From NCBI GenBank assembly GCA_032249735.1, contig JAVVHA010000009.1:1-64000 (forward strand): DNA of 64,000 bases, in the 5' to 3' direction. Made by a program: the position numbers and the translations under genes. The number at the start of each line of letters is the position of its first letter. Within the stretch, counting starts at the first letter, position 1. This stretch comes from Dehalococcoidia bacterium. Its GTDB lineage: Bacteria; Chloroflexota; Dehalococcoidia; SM23-28-2; HRBIN24. Below, piece by piece: positions 7,339 through 15,465 of this stretch. The notes under the pieces were generated by a model. It was not told where the DNA came from. It searched no databases and was given only the letters and a program-made list of their open reading frames with translations.

Positions 7339-8403
7339 TCACGCACCCAGCGCCCTGTCCACCAGCTCCGCCGCCCTCCTGTCCATCTCTGAGAGAGCGT
7401 GGGCGTAGACGTCCAGAGTAACGGAAGCCTGGGTGTGGCCAAGCCTACGCTGCAAGGTTTTCACGTCCAGGCCAGAGGCGGCAAGGAGGGTGGCGTGGCA
7501 ATGTCTCAAGTAGCGGGCGGGCCTCCTGGGCACCCCTGCCCTCTCGCACAGCTCCCTCATAACGTTGCTCACCTGCTTGCTGGAGGGTGGTTTTTCTGCC
7601 CAGAAGAGATGGACACTATTTCGGGGCAGCCTTCTTAGCAGCGCCACGGCCGAAGCGGGGAGGGTCACTATCCTCTCGCCCGCTTTGGTCTTGGGCTTGC
7701 CGATGTGCCAGGTGCTCCCCGCCCAGGTGACGGAACGCCTCACTCGCAAAGCCCCGGCAGCCCAGTCAACATCCTCCCATCTTAGGCCTAGCAGCTCACC
7801 AACCCGTAGGCCTGCCATGAGCATGAGGGCTAAGCCCCAGGCGAGGGGCCGCCCGTCCTCCAGGGCAGCCTGCAGGAAGCGCTTCATGTCCTCCAGCGTC
7901 CAGTCCCTGGCCTCCCTGGGTTGGTGCCGTGGCCGTGGCACCCTCTGCATAGGGTTGTAGCCCAGGAGGCCCCGGCGCACCGCCTCTTCGAGGCAGGCAT
8001 GAAGGGTGGCCCAGCACAGCTCCAGGGAGCGACTGCCCATCCCCTCCCGCTGCAGCTCCTCCAGGGCAGCGGCCAGATGTAGGGGCTCCAGGCGGGAGAG
8101 CCGGAGCCTGCCCATGCGCAACAGGAGGGGCGAGAGCACCTGCCGCCTCCGCCTCAAGGTGGTGGGGCGCCACCTGGCCTCCCCCTCACGCAGCCACAGG
8201 TCGCACCACTCTCCTAGGGTCAGGCGCAGGGGAGGGGCGAGCTGTCCCCGCCGGTGTCTCTCTATGAGGGCCAGCAGCTTCTCCTGGCACTCCCGCCTGG
8301 TCCTGCCTGACACCCAATAGCGGTGCCCGCCCAGCCTGATGGCCGCCTGCCAACCCCGGCCTTTGCGGCGGTAGGTGCCCTCGTGGTTGCCCCGCCTAGG
8401 CAT
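7339..8403 (-). CDS. int: Tyrosine-recombinase integrase
   Basis: A 354-residue phage-type integrase. I use ATG 8403 (MPRRGNHEGTYRRKG), which has GGGAGGGGAG upstream; the frame continues to 8520 but that part would overlap the tRNA and its promoter. The N-terminal arm-binding region is basic (GTYRRKGRGWQAAIR), a SAM-like core-binding domain follows at about 60-150, and the catalytic part has Arg in AGLRVGELLGLRWEDV, the H-x-x-R-type box in LRHCHATLL, His in LGHTQ and the nucleophile Tyr in LDVYAHAL. It would integrate and excise the element. It reads away from the tRNA gene that it probably uses as attachment site. Confidence 0.92.
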   Translation of the reverse strand: MPRRGNHEGTYRRKGRGWQAAIRLGGHRYWVSGRTRRECQEKLLALIERHRRGQLAPPLRLTLGEWCDLWLREGEARWRPTTLRRRRQVLSPLLLRMGRLRLSRLEPLHLAAALEELQREGMGSRSLELCWATLHACLEEAVRRGLLGYNPMQRVPRPRHQPREARDWTLEDMKRFLQAALEDGRPLAWGLALMLMAGLRVGELLGLRWEDVDWAAGALRVRRSVTWAGSTWHIGKPKTKAGERIVTLPASAVALLRRLPRNSVHLFWAEKPPSSKQVSNVMRELCERAGVPRRPARYLRHCHATLLAASGLDVKTLQRRLGHTQASVTLDVYAHALSEMDRRAAELVDRALGA

Positions 8404-8448
8404 GGTTTCTCCCCTCCCGACCTGCGGCTCTGGGGGCGAGGGCGGGCT

Positions 8449-8468
8449 GGCACCATTTGGGCACCATT
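8449..8468. repeat. Direct repeat GGCACCATT, 11-bp spacing, beside integrase
   Basis: GGCACCATT occurs at 8449-8457 and 8460-8468, one 11-bp step apart, between the integrase start and the tRNA promoter. Short direct repeats near an int gene often are arm-type binding sites for the integrase, but they could also be an operator for int. Confidence 0.45.
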
Positions 8469-8498
8469 GGGAGGGCTTTCGGGGAGCGGTGCCGTTGC

Positions 8499-8504
8499 TA
8501 TACT
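8499..8504 (+). promoter_or_regulatory. Probable -10 box of the tRNA-Thr promoter
   Basis: TATACT at 8499-8504 ends 11 bases before the first tRNA base, the expected distance for a -10 box. The -35 region (about 8475-8481, CTTTCG) is poor. If the element integrated at the 5' part of the tRNA, this promoter would be supplied by element DNA. Confidence 0.45.
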
Positions 8505-8515
8505 CTAATGCGGGG

Positions 8516-8590
8516 GCCACCGTAGCTCAGTGGCAGAGCAGCGGTTTCGTAAACCGCGGGCCGTGGGTTCGAATCCCACCGGTGGCTCCA
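8516..8590 (+). tRNA. tRNA-Thr (anticodon CGT), CCA encoded
   Basis: The acceptor arms GCCACCG (8516-8522) and CGGTGGC (8580-8586) pair completely. The D-arm has TAGCTCAGTGGCAGAGCA, the anticodon stem GCGGT/ACCGC encloses the loop TTCGTAA with anticodon CGT, and the T-arm has the canonical GGTTCGAATCC. The discriminator T and CCA (8588-8590) are encoded. The integrase gene on its 5' side makes it the probable attachment site. Confidence 0.95.
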
Positions 8591-8620
8591 GTGAGCCCGC
8601 CGGAAGCCCAGGAGGCGAAG

Positions 8621-9142
8621 ATGGGTGCTAGGAGCAGTACTCAGGAGCTGGAGCATGCGCAGGCGGTGCAGGATATCGCCCGCCTCCGCTTCCCCTTCCC
8701 TACTTCTGGCCGTCCCTACCTCAAGACCTACACCAACCACCCCCAGCGTACCATGGGCGTCCGCACCCCTAGAGGTACGGTGGTATACCCCGACATTGTG
8801 GTGGTGCGCCACCCCGAGAACGAGACGGTCATGCTAGGGGAGGTGGAGACGGCCGATACCGTCAACGAGGACGAGGCCCACGAGTGGAAGTTGTTCGCGG
8901 AGTTAGCCCCTCTCTACCTCTACGTGCCTGTGGGATACGCTGACGAGGCCCGTAGGCTGTGTAAGAAGCTAAAGATACCCATCGTGGGATTGCGCAGCTG
9001 GCGCTACCTCCAGGGCCAGCAACGGCTGGAGATAAACGATGTCTTCACCCAGTGGACTGGCCTGGAGGACTTGGCCCCCGAGCCCATCAAGGGGTTCCTC
9101 AAGCGGTACCTGGAGTTCCGCGAGCGGGAGATGGCCCGCTAA
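8621..9142 (+). CDS. Conserved PD-(D/E)XK-like protein of unknown role
   Basis: A 173-residue protein from ATG 8621, with AGGAGGCGAAG directly upstream. The core VVYPDIVVVRHPENETVMLGEVETADTVN has Asp on one strand and Glu-x-Glu on the next, and EAHEWKLFAELAPLYLYVP follows. This resembles a restriction-endonuclease-like fold with an altered E-x-K site (E-V-E). It may be a nuclease of repair or defence type or an inactive relative. It ends convergently with the DUF1786 gene (4-bp overlap) and starts 30 bases after the tRNA, so it may be co-transcribed with it. Confidence 0.6.
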   Translation: MGARSSTQELEHAQAVQDIARLRFPFPTSGRPYLKTYTNHPQRTMGVRTPRGTVVYPDIVVVRHPENETVMLGEVETADTVNEDEAHEWKLFAELAPLYLYVPVGYADEARRLCKKLKIPIVGLRSWRYLQGQQRLEINDVFTQWTGLEDLAPEPIKGFLKRYLEFREREMAR

Positions 9143-10236
9143 GAGAGGCCCAGGGCGGCCAAAACCTCTTCCCGGTGCTGAGGATATCTCTCGGCAAAGC
9201 CCCACAGGAGCCCGAAGCAGCCAGCCAACATCATGTCTCCGTGGGGGACGGCGAAGTAGGGCCCAAGCCTGCTCCCCCGTAGCTTGCCCCGCTGGGGCCC
9301 CGTCACCGCCAGAAAAGGCCTTCGCCCCCCGGAGCGGTCGGCATAGAAGACGCCATGGCCGTGGGTGGCGAACACCTCCTCATGGGTGAGAGTGCCGTGC
9401 ACCAGCCTCTGCGCCAGTTCTTCGATCTGTTGGCCGGAAAGGAGGCCAGTATGGTGTTCGAAGAGGGAATAGATATAGGTGCCCCGCAAATGGAAAGCCA
9501 AGGCGTGCATGTTGCCCAGGTTGATGATGAGCTGCTCCCCATGGCTAGCCACCTGAGGGTCCTGAAGAGCGCCCAAGGCGGCGGCGGGCCCCGTGTCCAG
9601 AAAGACGGTGGGCACACCCTCGCGGGAGGCAAGGCGGAGCATGGCCCGGGCCCGCGTCAGGTAATCAGGCACCTCCTCAGGCAGCATGGCGAACCGGCGC
9701 AAGTCGTTGCCGGCTTCCACCACTTGCCGCAGGTGGTCGAAGCGAAAGAGGCGGTCGGAATATCCAGGAGGGGCAGCCCCATGGTCCAGGCAGGCCAAGG
9801 CCAGGCCTCCCCACTCCCCCTCTACCTCGAACAGCGAAAGGGCCTGGCGAATGGCCTCCATGTCCAAGTCCTTGAGTTCGATGCGAGCGGCCCGTCCATC
9901 TAAGGCCTGGGCCTCATCCTCGGAGACGATGGTCACCCCCATGGAGCGCACCTGATCGAGGTCGTCGTCGAAGGTCTGGGCTGCCTCGGGGGTGGCGAAG
10001 GCGGGAAGGCCGGCCTGGAGGTGGCGCTGCAGGGCCCAGTGACAGGGCCCACCGCCCTGGATGGTGCCCACTAGCACTACCGGCCTCCTCTCCAAGGTGG
10101 CGCGGCGGATGCGGCGGGCGGCCATCTCGGTGGGCGAGGGGAGGATGAGCTGGATACAGTTCTCGATGGGCTGAGTGGTGTCGAACAACAGGATGTCCTG
10201 GGTGCCGGTGCCCACGTCGATGGCCAGGATGCGCAT
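9139..10236 (-). CDS. DUF1786 family protein (actin-like ATPase fold)
   Basis: A 365-residue protein from ATG 10236. The N-terminus RILAIDVGTGTQDILLFD and the later LDTGPAAALGAL and INLGNMHALAF are phosphate-binding turns of the sugar kinase/actin/Hsp70 fold, and the whole length matches DUF1786. Some members are annotated as pyruvate-formate-lyase-activating-like, without good experimental basis. The function is unknown. It follows the hydrolase gene by 8 bp, so both are probably the last genes of the greA-serS run. Assignment is by my recognition of the N-terminal pattern. Confidence 0.7.
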   Translation of the reverse strand: MRILAIDVGTGTQDILLFDTTQPIENCIQLILPSPTEMAARRIRRATLERRPVVLVGTIQGGGPCHWALQRHLQAGLPAFATPEAAQTFDDDLDQVRSMGVTIVSEDEAQALDGRAARIELKDLDMEAIRQALSLFEVEGEWGGLALACLDHGAAPPGYSDRLFRFDHLRQVVEAGNDLRRFAMLPEEVPDYLTRARAMLRLASREGVPTVFLDTGPAAALGALQDPQVASHGEQLIINLGNMHALAFHLRGTYIYSLFEHHTGLLSGQQIEELAQRLVHGTLTHEEVFATHGHGVFYADRSGGRRPFLAVTGPQRGKLRGSRLGPYFAVPHGDMMLAGCFGLLWGFAERYPQHREEVLAALGLS

Positions 10237-10244
10237 CCTACTGG

Positions 10245-11153
10245 CTATGATACCACCTGGCCCAGGAGATGGAGTCGGAACCAGTCCCTTGCCGCCTCCG
10301 AGGTCTGCTTAAAGAACTTGCCATAGACATCGAAGTGACCACCAGGCACTAGAAGGAGCTTTTTGGGCTCCAGGGCGCGGTTATAGGCCTCCAGGGCCAA
10401 ATCGGCCACTGCCAGATGGTCGTAGGCGGCCACGATCATCAGGAGGGGCGTGGGGCTGATTCTGTCCACGAACAAACCCGGCTCATACTCCAGTAGCATC
10501 TCTAGGGAACGAAGGGTCACCTCGTTGCGCCAGGATGGGGCCCGTTGGGCTGCCTCGGTGAACCACTGGTAGGCGTCCTGGGTGGGGAGGGCGCAGGGTG
10601 TGGTCAGAGGGTCCTGTGCCACTACGGGGATGGTGGCCGGGGGCTCCCCCCGCAGGCGGGCCTGGCGGTCGGCCTCAAACAAGGGCTCGGCCTGGGCCGC
10701 CAGGTCGGCCCGCACCAGGCGCTGGCGGTTACGGTAGCCACTTATGAGGGGGACTTGGGAGACCACGCAGCGCACCCGCCTATCCAGGGCCCCCACCACG
10801 ATGGCGTGGCCTCCCGAATACGAGGAGCCCCAGACGCCGATGCGTTGGCCATCCACCTCCGGCAGGGTGCGGGCAAAGGTGATGGCGTGGCGGTAGTCGC
10901 GCATCTGGGCCCAAGGGTCTATCTCCTGGCGGGGATAGCCATCGGAGGCGCCAAAGTTGCGATGGTCGAAGACCAGCACCCCCAGGCCGCCATCGCAGAA
11001 TACCTGGGCGTAGTCGTCCAGGAACATCTCCTTGACGGCCGAGAAGCCGTGGGCCATGACCACCGTGGGCACTGGGCCCTGCGCCCCATCGGGGTAGTAG
11101 AACCAGCCCCTGAGGGTCACTCCCTCGGCGTTGAACTCGATGTCCCTGCGCAT
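10245..11153 (-). CDS. Alpha/beta hydrolase (dienelactone hydrolase / S15 peptidase-like)
   Basis: A 302-residue protein from ATG 11153. It has the oxyanion segment VVMAHGFSAVKEMFLDDYA, the strand LGVLVFDHRNFG, the nucleophile elbow GSSYSGG (Ser in G-x-S-Y-S-G), an Asp region AAYDHLAVADLA and the catalytic His in PGGHFDVY. It is a cytosolic soluble hydrolase without signal peptide. The substrate cannot be read from the sequence; relatives act on esters or short peptides. It lies 34 bp after the UPF0016 gene on the same strand. Confidence 0.8.
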   Translation of the reverse strand: MRRDIEFNAEGVTLRGWFYYPDGAQGPVPTVVMAHGFSAVKEMFLDDYAQVFCDGGLGVLVFDHRNFGASDGYPRQEIDPWAQMRDYRHAITFARTLPEVDGQRIGVWGSSYSGGHAIVVGALDRRVRCVVSQVPLISGYRNRQRLVRADLAAQAEPLFEADRQARLRGEPPATIPVVAQDPLTTPCALPTQDAYQWFTEAAQRAPSWRNEVTLRSLEMLLEYEPGLFVDRISPTPLLMIVAAYDHLAVADLALEAYNRALEPKKLLLVPGGHFDVYGKFFKQTSEAARDWFRLHLLGQVVS

Positions 11154-11187
11154 GGTCCCCTCCTGCCGCCGTTGGCCGGCAGGCCCA

Positions 11188-11460
11188 TTATATCTTGTTC
11201 AGGAGGATGAGGAGGCCCACAGCGATGAAGGCCACTGCCGCCACCCTCTCTACCCATTCGGTGGGGACGTAGCGGCCGCCCACGAGGCCCACGGCCACGG
11301 CTATAGCCGTGGCCAGGGCGAAGGCGGCGGTGGCCCCAACCAGGATGGGCACAAAAGTGCGCTCCTTAGCGGCAAGGGCCAACACTGCCAACTGGGTCTT
11401 GTCCCCTAGCTCTGCCAGGAAGATGAGGGAGAAAGCAGTAGCCAGCACCTTCCACTCCAT
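11188..11460 (-). CDS. UPF0016/GDT1-family half-size cation transporter
   Basis: A 90-residue membrane protein from ATG 11460, preceded by AGGAGGT. It contains the family motif AELGDKTQLAVLALAA (E-x-G-D-K-T/S) and three hydrophobic helices (about residues 1-20, 35-60, 70-88). Full-size relatives such as TMEM165, Gdt1 and MneA/MntX export Mn2+ or Ca2+ and contain two such halves. A single-half protein would have to pair as a homodimer or with a second half gene elsewhere; none is adjacent. It lies 21 bp after serS. Confidence 0.8.
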   Translation of the reverse strand: MEWKVLATAFSLIFLAELGDKTQLAVLALAAKERTFVPILVGATAAFALATAIAVAVGLVGGRYVPTEWVERVAAVAFIAVGLLILLNKI

Positions 11461-11481
11461 AGGTCTACCTCCTGGGACGGT

Positions 11482-12801
11482 CTAGGCCTCAGGGGCGATG
11501 ATCTCCTGGCCTCCCATGTAGGGGCGCAGGACCTTGGGCACCACCACTGTGCCATCGCGCTGCTGATAGTTCTCCAGTATGGCGATCATGGTGCGGGGGA
11601 GGGCGAGGCCTGAGCCGTTGAGGGTGTGCACGAACTCCGGCCGTGCTCCCCGCTCGCGGCGGAAGCGGATGCCGGCGCGGCGGGCCTGAAAATCGGTGCA
11701 GTTAGAGCACGATGACACCTCCAGCCACTCTCCGGAGCCGGGCGCCCAGGCCTCGATGTCGTAGGTCATAGCGGCGTTGAAGCCCAGCTCGCCAGTGCAA
11801 AGCAGCACCACCCGATGGGGTATGCCCAGGGCCTGCAGGAGGGCACAGGCGTCCTCCACCAGGGCGTCCAGCTCTTCCCCCGAACGCTCGGGCTCCACGA
11901 ACTTGTACAGTTCCACCTTGTCGAACTGGTGGACGCGCTTGATGCCCCGCACCTCCCTTCCGCCTGCGAACTTTTCGCGGCGGAAGCAGGGGGTGTAGGC
12001 CACGTAGTAGATGGGCAGGGCGCCTGGGGGGAAGATCTCGTCCCGGTGGAGGTTGGTGAGGGCCACCTCGGCGGTGGGCAGGAGCCAGAGGTCCTCCTGG
12101 GCATCGTGATACATGAACTCGGCGAAGACGGGTAGCCAGCCTCCCTTCCACATGCACTCCTCCCGCACCAGGGCCGGGGGGTAGACCTCCCGATAGCCGC
12201 GGGCAGTGTGGAAGTCCAACATCCAGGAGATGAGGGCCCGCTGTAGCCGTGCCCCTGCCCCCCGCAGGACGTAGAAGTGGGAGCCAGCTAGCTTGACCCC
12301 GGCATGGAAGTCGATGATGCCCAGGCGTTCCCCCAGCTCCCAGTGGGGCCGCGGTGAGAAGTCGAACGCTGGGGGCTCCCCCCACTGGCGCACCACTACG
12401 TTGTCCTCCTCTCCTTCGCCTTCGGGCACCCTCTCGTCGGGTATGTTGGGCAGTTGGAGCAGGAGGTTCTGCAACTGGGGCTCCAGCTCCTTCAGGCGCG
12501 CCTCCAGCTCCCGCAGGCGTTGGGAGATAAACGAGGAGCGGGCCATGAGGTCGTCGCGGCGGTGTTGGGCGTGGCGTCTCTCCTGCGTGGGGGTCTGGGG
12601 GTCCTGGATGAGGCGGGAAAGGTGGCCCAGCTCCTTAGAGAGGGCGTTGCGCTCCGCCCGTAGGGTCTCGGCCTCGTGCAGAAGGCGGCGCCACTCCTGG
12701 TCCAGGGCTATGACCTCATCCAGGGGGGCCTGGGCGCGCCGCTTGCGCAGGGCCTCCCGCACTACCTCTGGCCGCTCGCGGATGAGCTGGATGGGCAGCA
12801 T
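11482..12801 (-). CDS. serS: Seryl-tRNA synthetase
   Basis: A 439-residue protein of normal length. The N-terminal 110 residues form the long coiled-coil tRNA-binding arm (LRAERNALSKELGHL, RLRELEARLKELEPQLQNLL). The class II catalytic domain follows with motif 2 CFRREKFAGGREVRGIKRVHQFDKVE and motif 3 GLALPRTMIAILENYQQ. It attaches serine to tRNA-Ser. It starts 2 bp after the nudix gene stop and is therefore in the lysS operon. Confidence 0.96.
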   Translation of the reverse strand: MLPIQLIRERPEVVREALRKRRAQAPLDEVIALDQEWRRLLHEAETLRAERNALSKELGHLSRLIQDPQTPTQERRHAQHRRDDLMARSSFISQRLRELEARLKELEPQLQNLLLQLPNIPDERVPEGEGEEDNVVVRQWGEPPAFDFSPRPHWELGERLGIIDFHAGVKLAGSHFYVLRGAGARLQRALISWMLDFHTARGYREVYPPALVREECMWKGGWLPVFAEFMYHDAQEDLWLLPTAEVALTNLHRDEIFPPGALPIYYVAYTPCFRREKFAGGREVRGIKRVHQFDKVELYKFVEPERSGEELDALVEDACALLQALGIPHRVVLLCTGELGFNAAMTYDIEAWAPGSGEWLEVSSCSNCTDFQARRAGIRFRRERGARPEFVHTLNGSGLALPRTMIAILENYQQRDGTVVVPKVLRPYMGGQEIIAPEA

Positions 12802-12802
12802 C

Positions 12803-13294
12803 TCACCTGCTCTCCCGGTGAGCGATGCGGAACCCCTCTAGGGCCAGGATTCGCACGTCCTGGGGCACGGGGGCCGCCAGGCCACAGGCCCCCATGGGCT
12901 CTAGGACGCGGTCGCGCAGTAGGTCCTCCTGACTTGCCCAACAGAGGAGGGTGCCGGGGGGAGGGCAGAGACGGGCGCCAGGAAGGGGGCGGCAGAAGTA
13001 GATGAGATCGATATGTTGATGGGGCTCCCCGGGCTCGGCGGCGTCCTCCACGAGGATGGTAAAGGGGGGTTGCACCTGCCCCGGATACGAGAATGGGAAG
13101 GTGGGAGCAGTGGGTATGACCTCCACCTCCAGGCCCGTCTCCTCCCTGACCTCCCGCAGGACAGCAGTCACTGGGTCCTCATGGGGCTGTAGGTGACCTC
13201 CTGGGGGCACCCACATCTGAAGTTTGGGGTGCCACAGGAAAAGGGTGCGTCCCCCATCCAGTACAAACCCGGTGCAGGTGAAGTGACGCCTCAT
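12803..13294 (-). CDS. Nudix hydrolase
   Basis: A 163-residue protein with the Nudix box GGHLQPHEDPVTAVLREVREETGL (read as GX5EX7REUXEEXGU, with the three Glu ligands present). It starts at ATG 13294 with a 4-bp ATGA overlap with the end of lysS. The N-terminus (TCTGFVLDGGRTLFLWHPKLQMWVPPG) suggests a housecleaning nucleotide pyrophosphatase. The substrate is unknown. Its place between the two aminoacyl-tRNA synthetases is probably an operon accident. Confidence 0.88.
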   Translation of the reverse strand: MRRHFTCTGFVLDGGRTLFLWHPKLQMWVPPGGHLQPHEDPVTAVLREVREETGLEVEVIPTAPTFPFSYPGQVQPPFTILVEDAAEPGEPHQHIDLIYFCRPLPGARLCPPPGTLLCWASQEDLLRDRVLEPMGACGLAAPVPQDVRILALEGFRIAHRESR

Positions 13295-14766
13295 GGGCCC
13301 TTCTCCCGCAGGGCAGGGAAGAGGATAACCTCCCGAATAGAGCCTTGGCCAGTGAGGGCCATCACCAGGCGGTCGATGCCGATGCCCAGGCCGCCGGCGG
13401 GAGGCATGCCATGCTCTAAGGCCACCAGGAAGTCCTCGTCGGCCACCTCCACCTCTTCGTCAGCAGCGGCGCGGCGGCGGGCCTGCTCCAGGAAGCGCTG
13501 GCGCTGCTCCACCGGGTCGTTAAGCTCGCTGTAGGCGTTGGCCACCTCCCTTCCCGCGATGAAGAGCTCAAAGCGCTCGGCTAGCCTGGGATCCTCTGGC
13601 TTCCGTTTGGCTAGGGGGGAGAGCTCGATGGGGTAGTCCACCACGAAGGTAGGCTGGAGGAGGTGGGGCTCCACCAGGTTGGAAAGGATCTCGTCGATGG
13701 TCTTAGCCCGGTCCCAGTGGGGCTGGATGGGCAGGCCGCAGGCGGCGGCCGCTGCCTTAAGGGAGGTGGCATCAGGGTGGGCATCGATGTCGATGCCCGT
13801 ATGCCGGAGGATGGCCTCCCGCAGGGTGAGACGCTGCCAGGGTGGTGAGAAGTCCAGGACCACATCGCCATAGGGCACTTGGAGGGTGCCCAGAGCCTCG
13901 CGGGCGGTATAGACCACCAGCTCCTCGGTGAGGACCATGATCTCACGGTAGTCGGCATAGGCCTGGTAGGCCTCCAGCATGGTGAACTCTGGGTTGTATT
14001 TGGCGGAGGCCCCCTCATTGCGAAAGACGCGCCCCAGCTCATAGACCCGCTCGTAACCACCCACCAGGAGCCGCTTCAGGTGGAGCTCCAGGGCGATGCG
14101 CAGGTATAGATGTCTGTCCAAGGCGTTGTGGTAGGTAACGAAGGGCCTGGCTGCCGCCCCTCCCGCCTGGGGCTGGAGGACGGGCGTCTCCACCTCTAGG
14201 AAGCCCTTTTGGTCGAGAAACCTGCGCACAGCCGCCACGATGCGGCTGCGAACTCGGAATATCTCCCGCACCCATTCGTTGGCCATCAGGTCGAGGTAGC
14301 GCTGGCGGTAGCGGGTCTCGATGTCCTGGAGGCCATGCCATTTCTCGGGGGGCGCCCTAAGGGCCTTGCACAAAAGGGTATAGGAGCGGGCCTGCACTGT
14401 GGGCTCGCCGGTGCGAGTGCGGAACATCTCCCCTGCTACGCCGAGGAAATCCCCGAGGTCGAGGTCTTGGAGGGCGTCATAGGCCTGGGGGCCCAGGATG
14501 TCCTGGCGGTGGTAGGTCTGGATACGTCCGGAGCTGTCGCGTAGGTCGATGAAGGTGGCCCGCCCCATGTGACGCATGGCGGTTATCCTGCCGGCCACCA
14601 CCACTGAGGGGGGGCTAGATCCGTGGGCCTCCGCCTCCTGGAGGGCAGCTATAGCCTCCTGAGCGGTATGGGTGCGGTGGAAACGGTGGGGATAGGGGTC
14701 GATGCCCCGGGCCCGCCACCGCTCTACCTTGGCCAAGCGGTGAGAGATTACATCTTCCAGGTCCAC
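13291..14766 (-). CDS. lysS: Lysyl-tRNA synthetase, class II
   Basis: A 491-residue protein. The N-terminal OB-fold anticodon domain (about 50-140) contains VAGRITAMRHMGRATFIDLRD. The catalytic domain has motif 1 RSRIVAAVRRFLDQKGFLEVETP, motif 2 FRNEGASAKYNPEFTMLE and motif 3 GGLGIGIDRLVMALTG, and AYSELNDP is also typical. It charges tRNA-Lys. It follows greA on the minus strand after an 81-bp gap with a hairpin. Confidence 0.97.
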   Translation of the reverse strand: MDLEDVISHRLAKVERWRARGIDPYPHRFHRTHTAQEAIAALQEAEAHGSSPPSVVVAGRITAMRHMGRATFIDLRDSSGRIQTYHRQDILGPQAYDALQDLDLGDFLGVAGEMFRTRTGEPTVQARSYTLLCKALRAPPEKWHGLQDIETRYRQRYLDLMANEWVREIFRVRSRIVAAVRRFLDQKGFLEVETPVLQPQAGGAAARPFVTYHNALDRHLYLRIALELHLKRLLVGGYERVYELGRVFRNEGASAKYNPEFTMLEAYQAYADYREIMVLTEELVVYTAREALGTLQVPYGDVVLDFSPPWQRLTLREAILRHTGIDIDAHPDATSLKAAAAACGLPIQPHWDRAKTIDEILSNLVEPHLLQPTFVVDYPIELSPLAKRKPEDPRLAERFELFIAGREVANAYSELNDPVEQRQRFLEQARRRAAADEEVEVADEDFLVALEHGMPPAGGLGIGIDRLVMALTGQGSIREVILFPALREKGP

Positions 14767-14792
14767 AGCTTTTCAGCCACCAGAAGGCGCTA

Positions 14793-14815
14793 GGCGGGGC
14801 CCCAGCGGCCCCGCC
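14793..14815 (-). terminator. GC hairpin between greA and lysS
   Basis: GGCGGGGCC (14793-14801) and GGCCCCGCC (14807-14815) form a 9-bp perfect stem with a 5-base loop. There is no clear U-run after it on the minus strand, so it may attenuate rather than end greA transcription, or act as an mRNA processing or stability element. Confidence 0.5.
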
Positions 14816-14847
14816 TGCCCATTTTAAGGGCAATGTGCCATCCCTTT

Positions 14848-15315
14848 CTAGCTTATGGCGGCTATGGTCCAGCGGCGGACACCTGCTGGCACCTTTACCT
14901 CCACCACCTCACCCACGCTTCGGCCCAGAAGGGCCTGCCCTACGGGGGATTCATTGCTGATGCGACCTTCCTTAGGGTCGGCCTCGGCGCTGCCCACGAT
15001 GGTGTAGCGGAAGACCCTCCCCTCCTCATCCATAAGGGTGACGGTGGAGCCTAGGGTCACTGTCTGAGAGCCGTGGTGTTCCTCGATAATGATGGCGTTC
15101 TGAATGATGCGCTCCAGCTCCCGGATCTCCCCCTCCACCATGGCCTGCTCGTTCTTAGCGTCCTCGAACTCGCCGGAGGCCTCGGAGCCGGCCAACTCCC
15201 GTGCTTCCTGGATGCGTTTGGCCACCTGGGGGCGGCGGACGTTGATGAGGTAGTCCAGCCGCTGCTTAAACCGGGCCAGCCCCTCTCTGGTGATAGGTAT
15301 AGGCTTGTTCGTCAT
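14848..15315 (-). CDS. greA: Transcription elongation factor GreA
   Basis: A 155-residue protein from ATG 15315, preceded by GGGGTGAG. The frame continues upstream to 15558, but that part is a transposase remnant. The N-terminal coiled coil (EGLARFKQRLDYLINVRRPQVAKRIQEARELAGSEAS in part, then GEFEDAKNEQAMVEGEI) carries the acidic tip that rescues backtracked RNA polymerase. The C-terminal FKBP-like domain has GSTVTLMDEEG and ISNESPVGQALLGRSVGE. It is the first gene of the synthetase operon. Confidence 0.95.
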   Translation of the reverse strand: MTNKPIPITREGLARFKQRLDYLINVRRPQVAKRIQEARELAGSEASGEFEDAKNEQAMVEGEIRELERIIQNAIIIEEHHGSQTVTLGSTVTLMDEEGRVFRYTIVGSAEADPKEGRISNESPVGQALLGRSVGEVVEVKVPAGVRRWTIAAIS

Positions 15316-15465
15316 GTTGGAGCTCACCCCTTGTGGTAGTTTAAGGAAAAAAAGGTCTGGGGATCGTCCCCACTTGCGAGGACACTGCCATTTTAGCTCA
15401 AGGATGGCGGCCTGTAAAGGGCTATTCCGCTGTCCTTCAGGTATACGTTCGGACGGGTTCATGGA

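Larger units (their letters stand above)
979..8515. mobile_element. Integrated satellite-like or plasmid-like element beside tRNA-Thr (left end not defined)
   Basis: A tyrosine integrase (7339-8403) lies directly beside a tRNA-Thr gene. Behind it is a minus-strand block of element-type genes: RHH protein, D5-like primase/helicase, zinc ribbon, RecB-like exonuclease and a small PD-(D/E)XK protein. Neighbours outside the block are ordinary chromosomal genes. I see no portal, large terminase, capsid, tail, relaxase or type IV secretion gene, so the element is either a satellite, an integrative plasmid or a reduced prophage. The left boundary is uncertain because I found no second copy of a tRNA segment between 1 and 2000; 979 is a guess based on the first element-like gene. 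Confidence 0.65.

Noticed and set aside
8375-8620. N-terminal extension of the 8621-9142 gene
   Set aside because: It would run through the tRNA-Thr gene; ATG 8621 has a strong SD.
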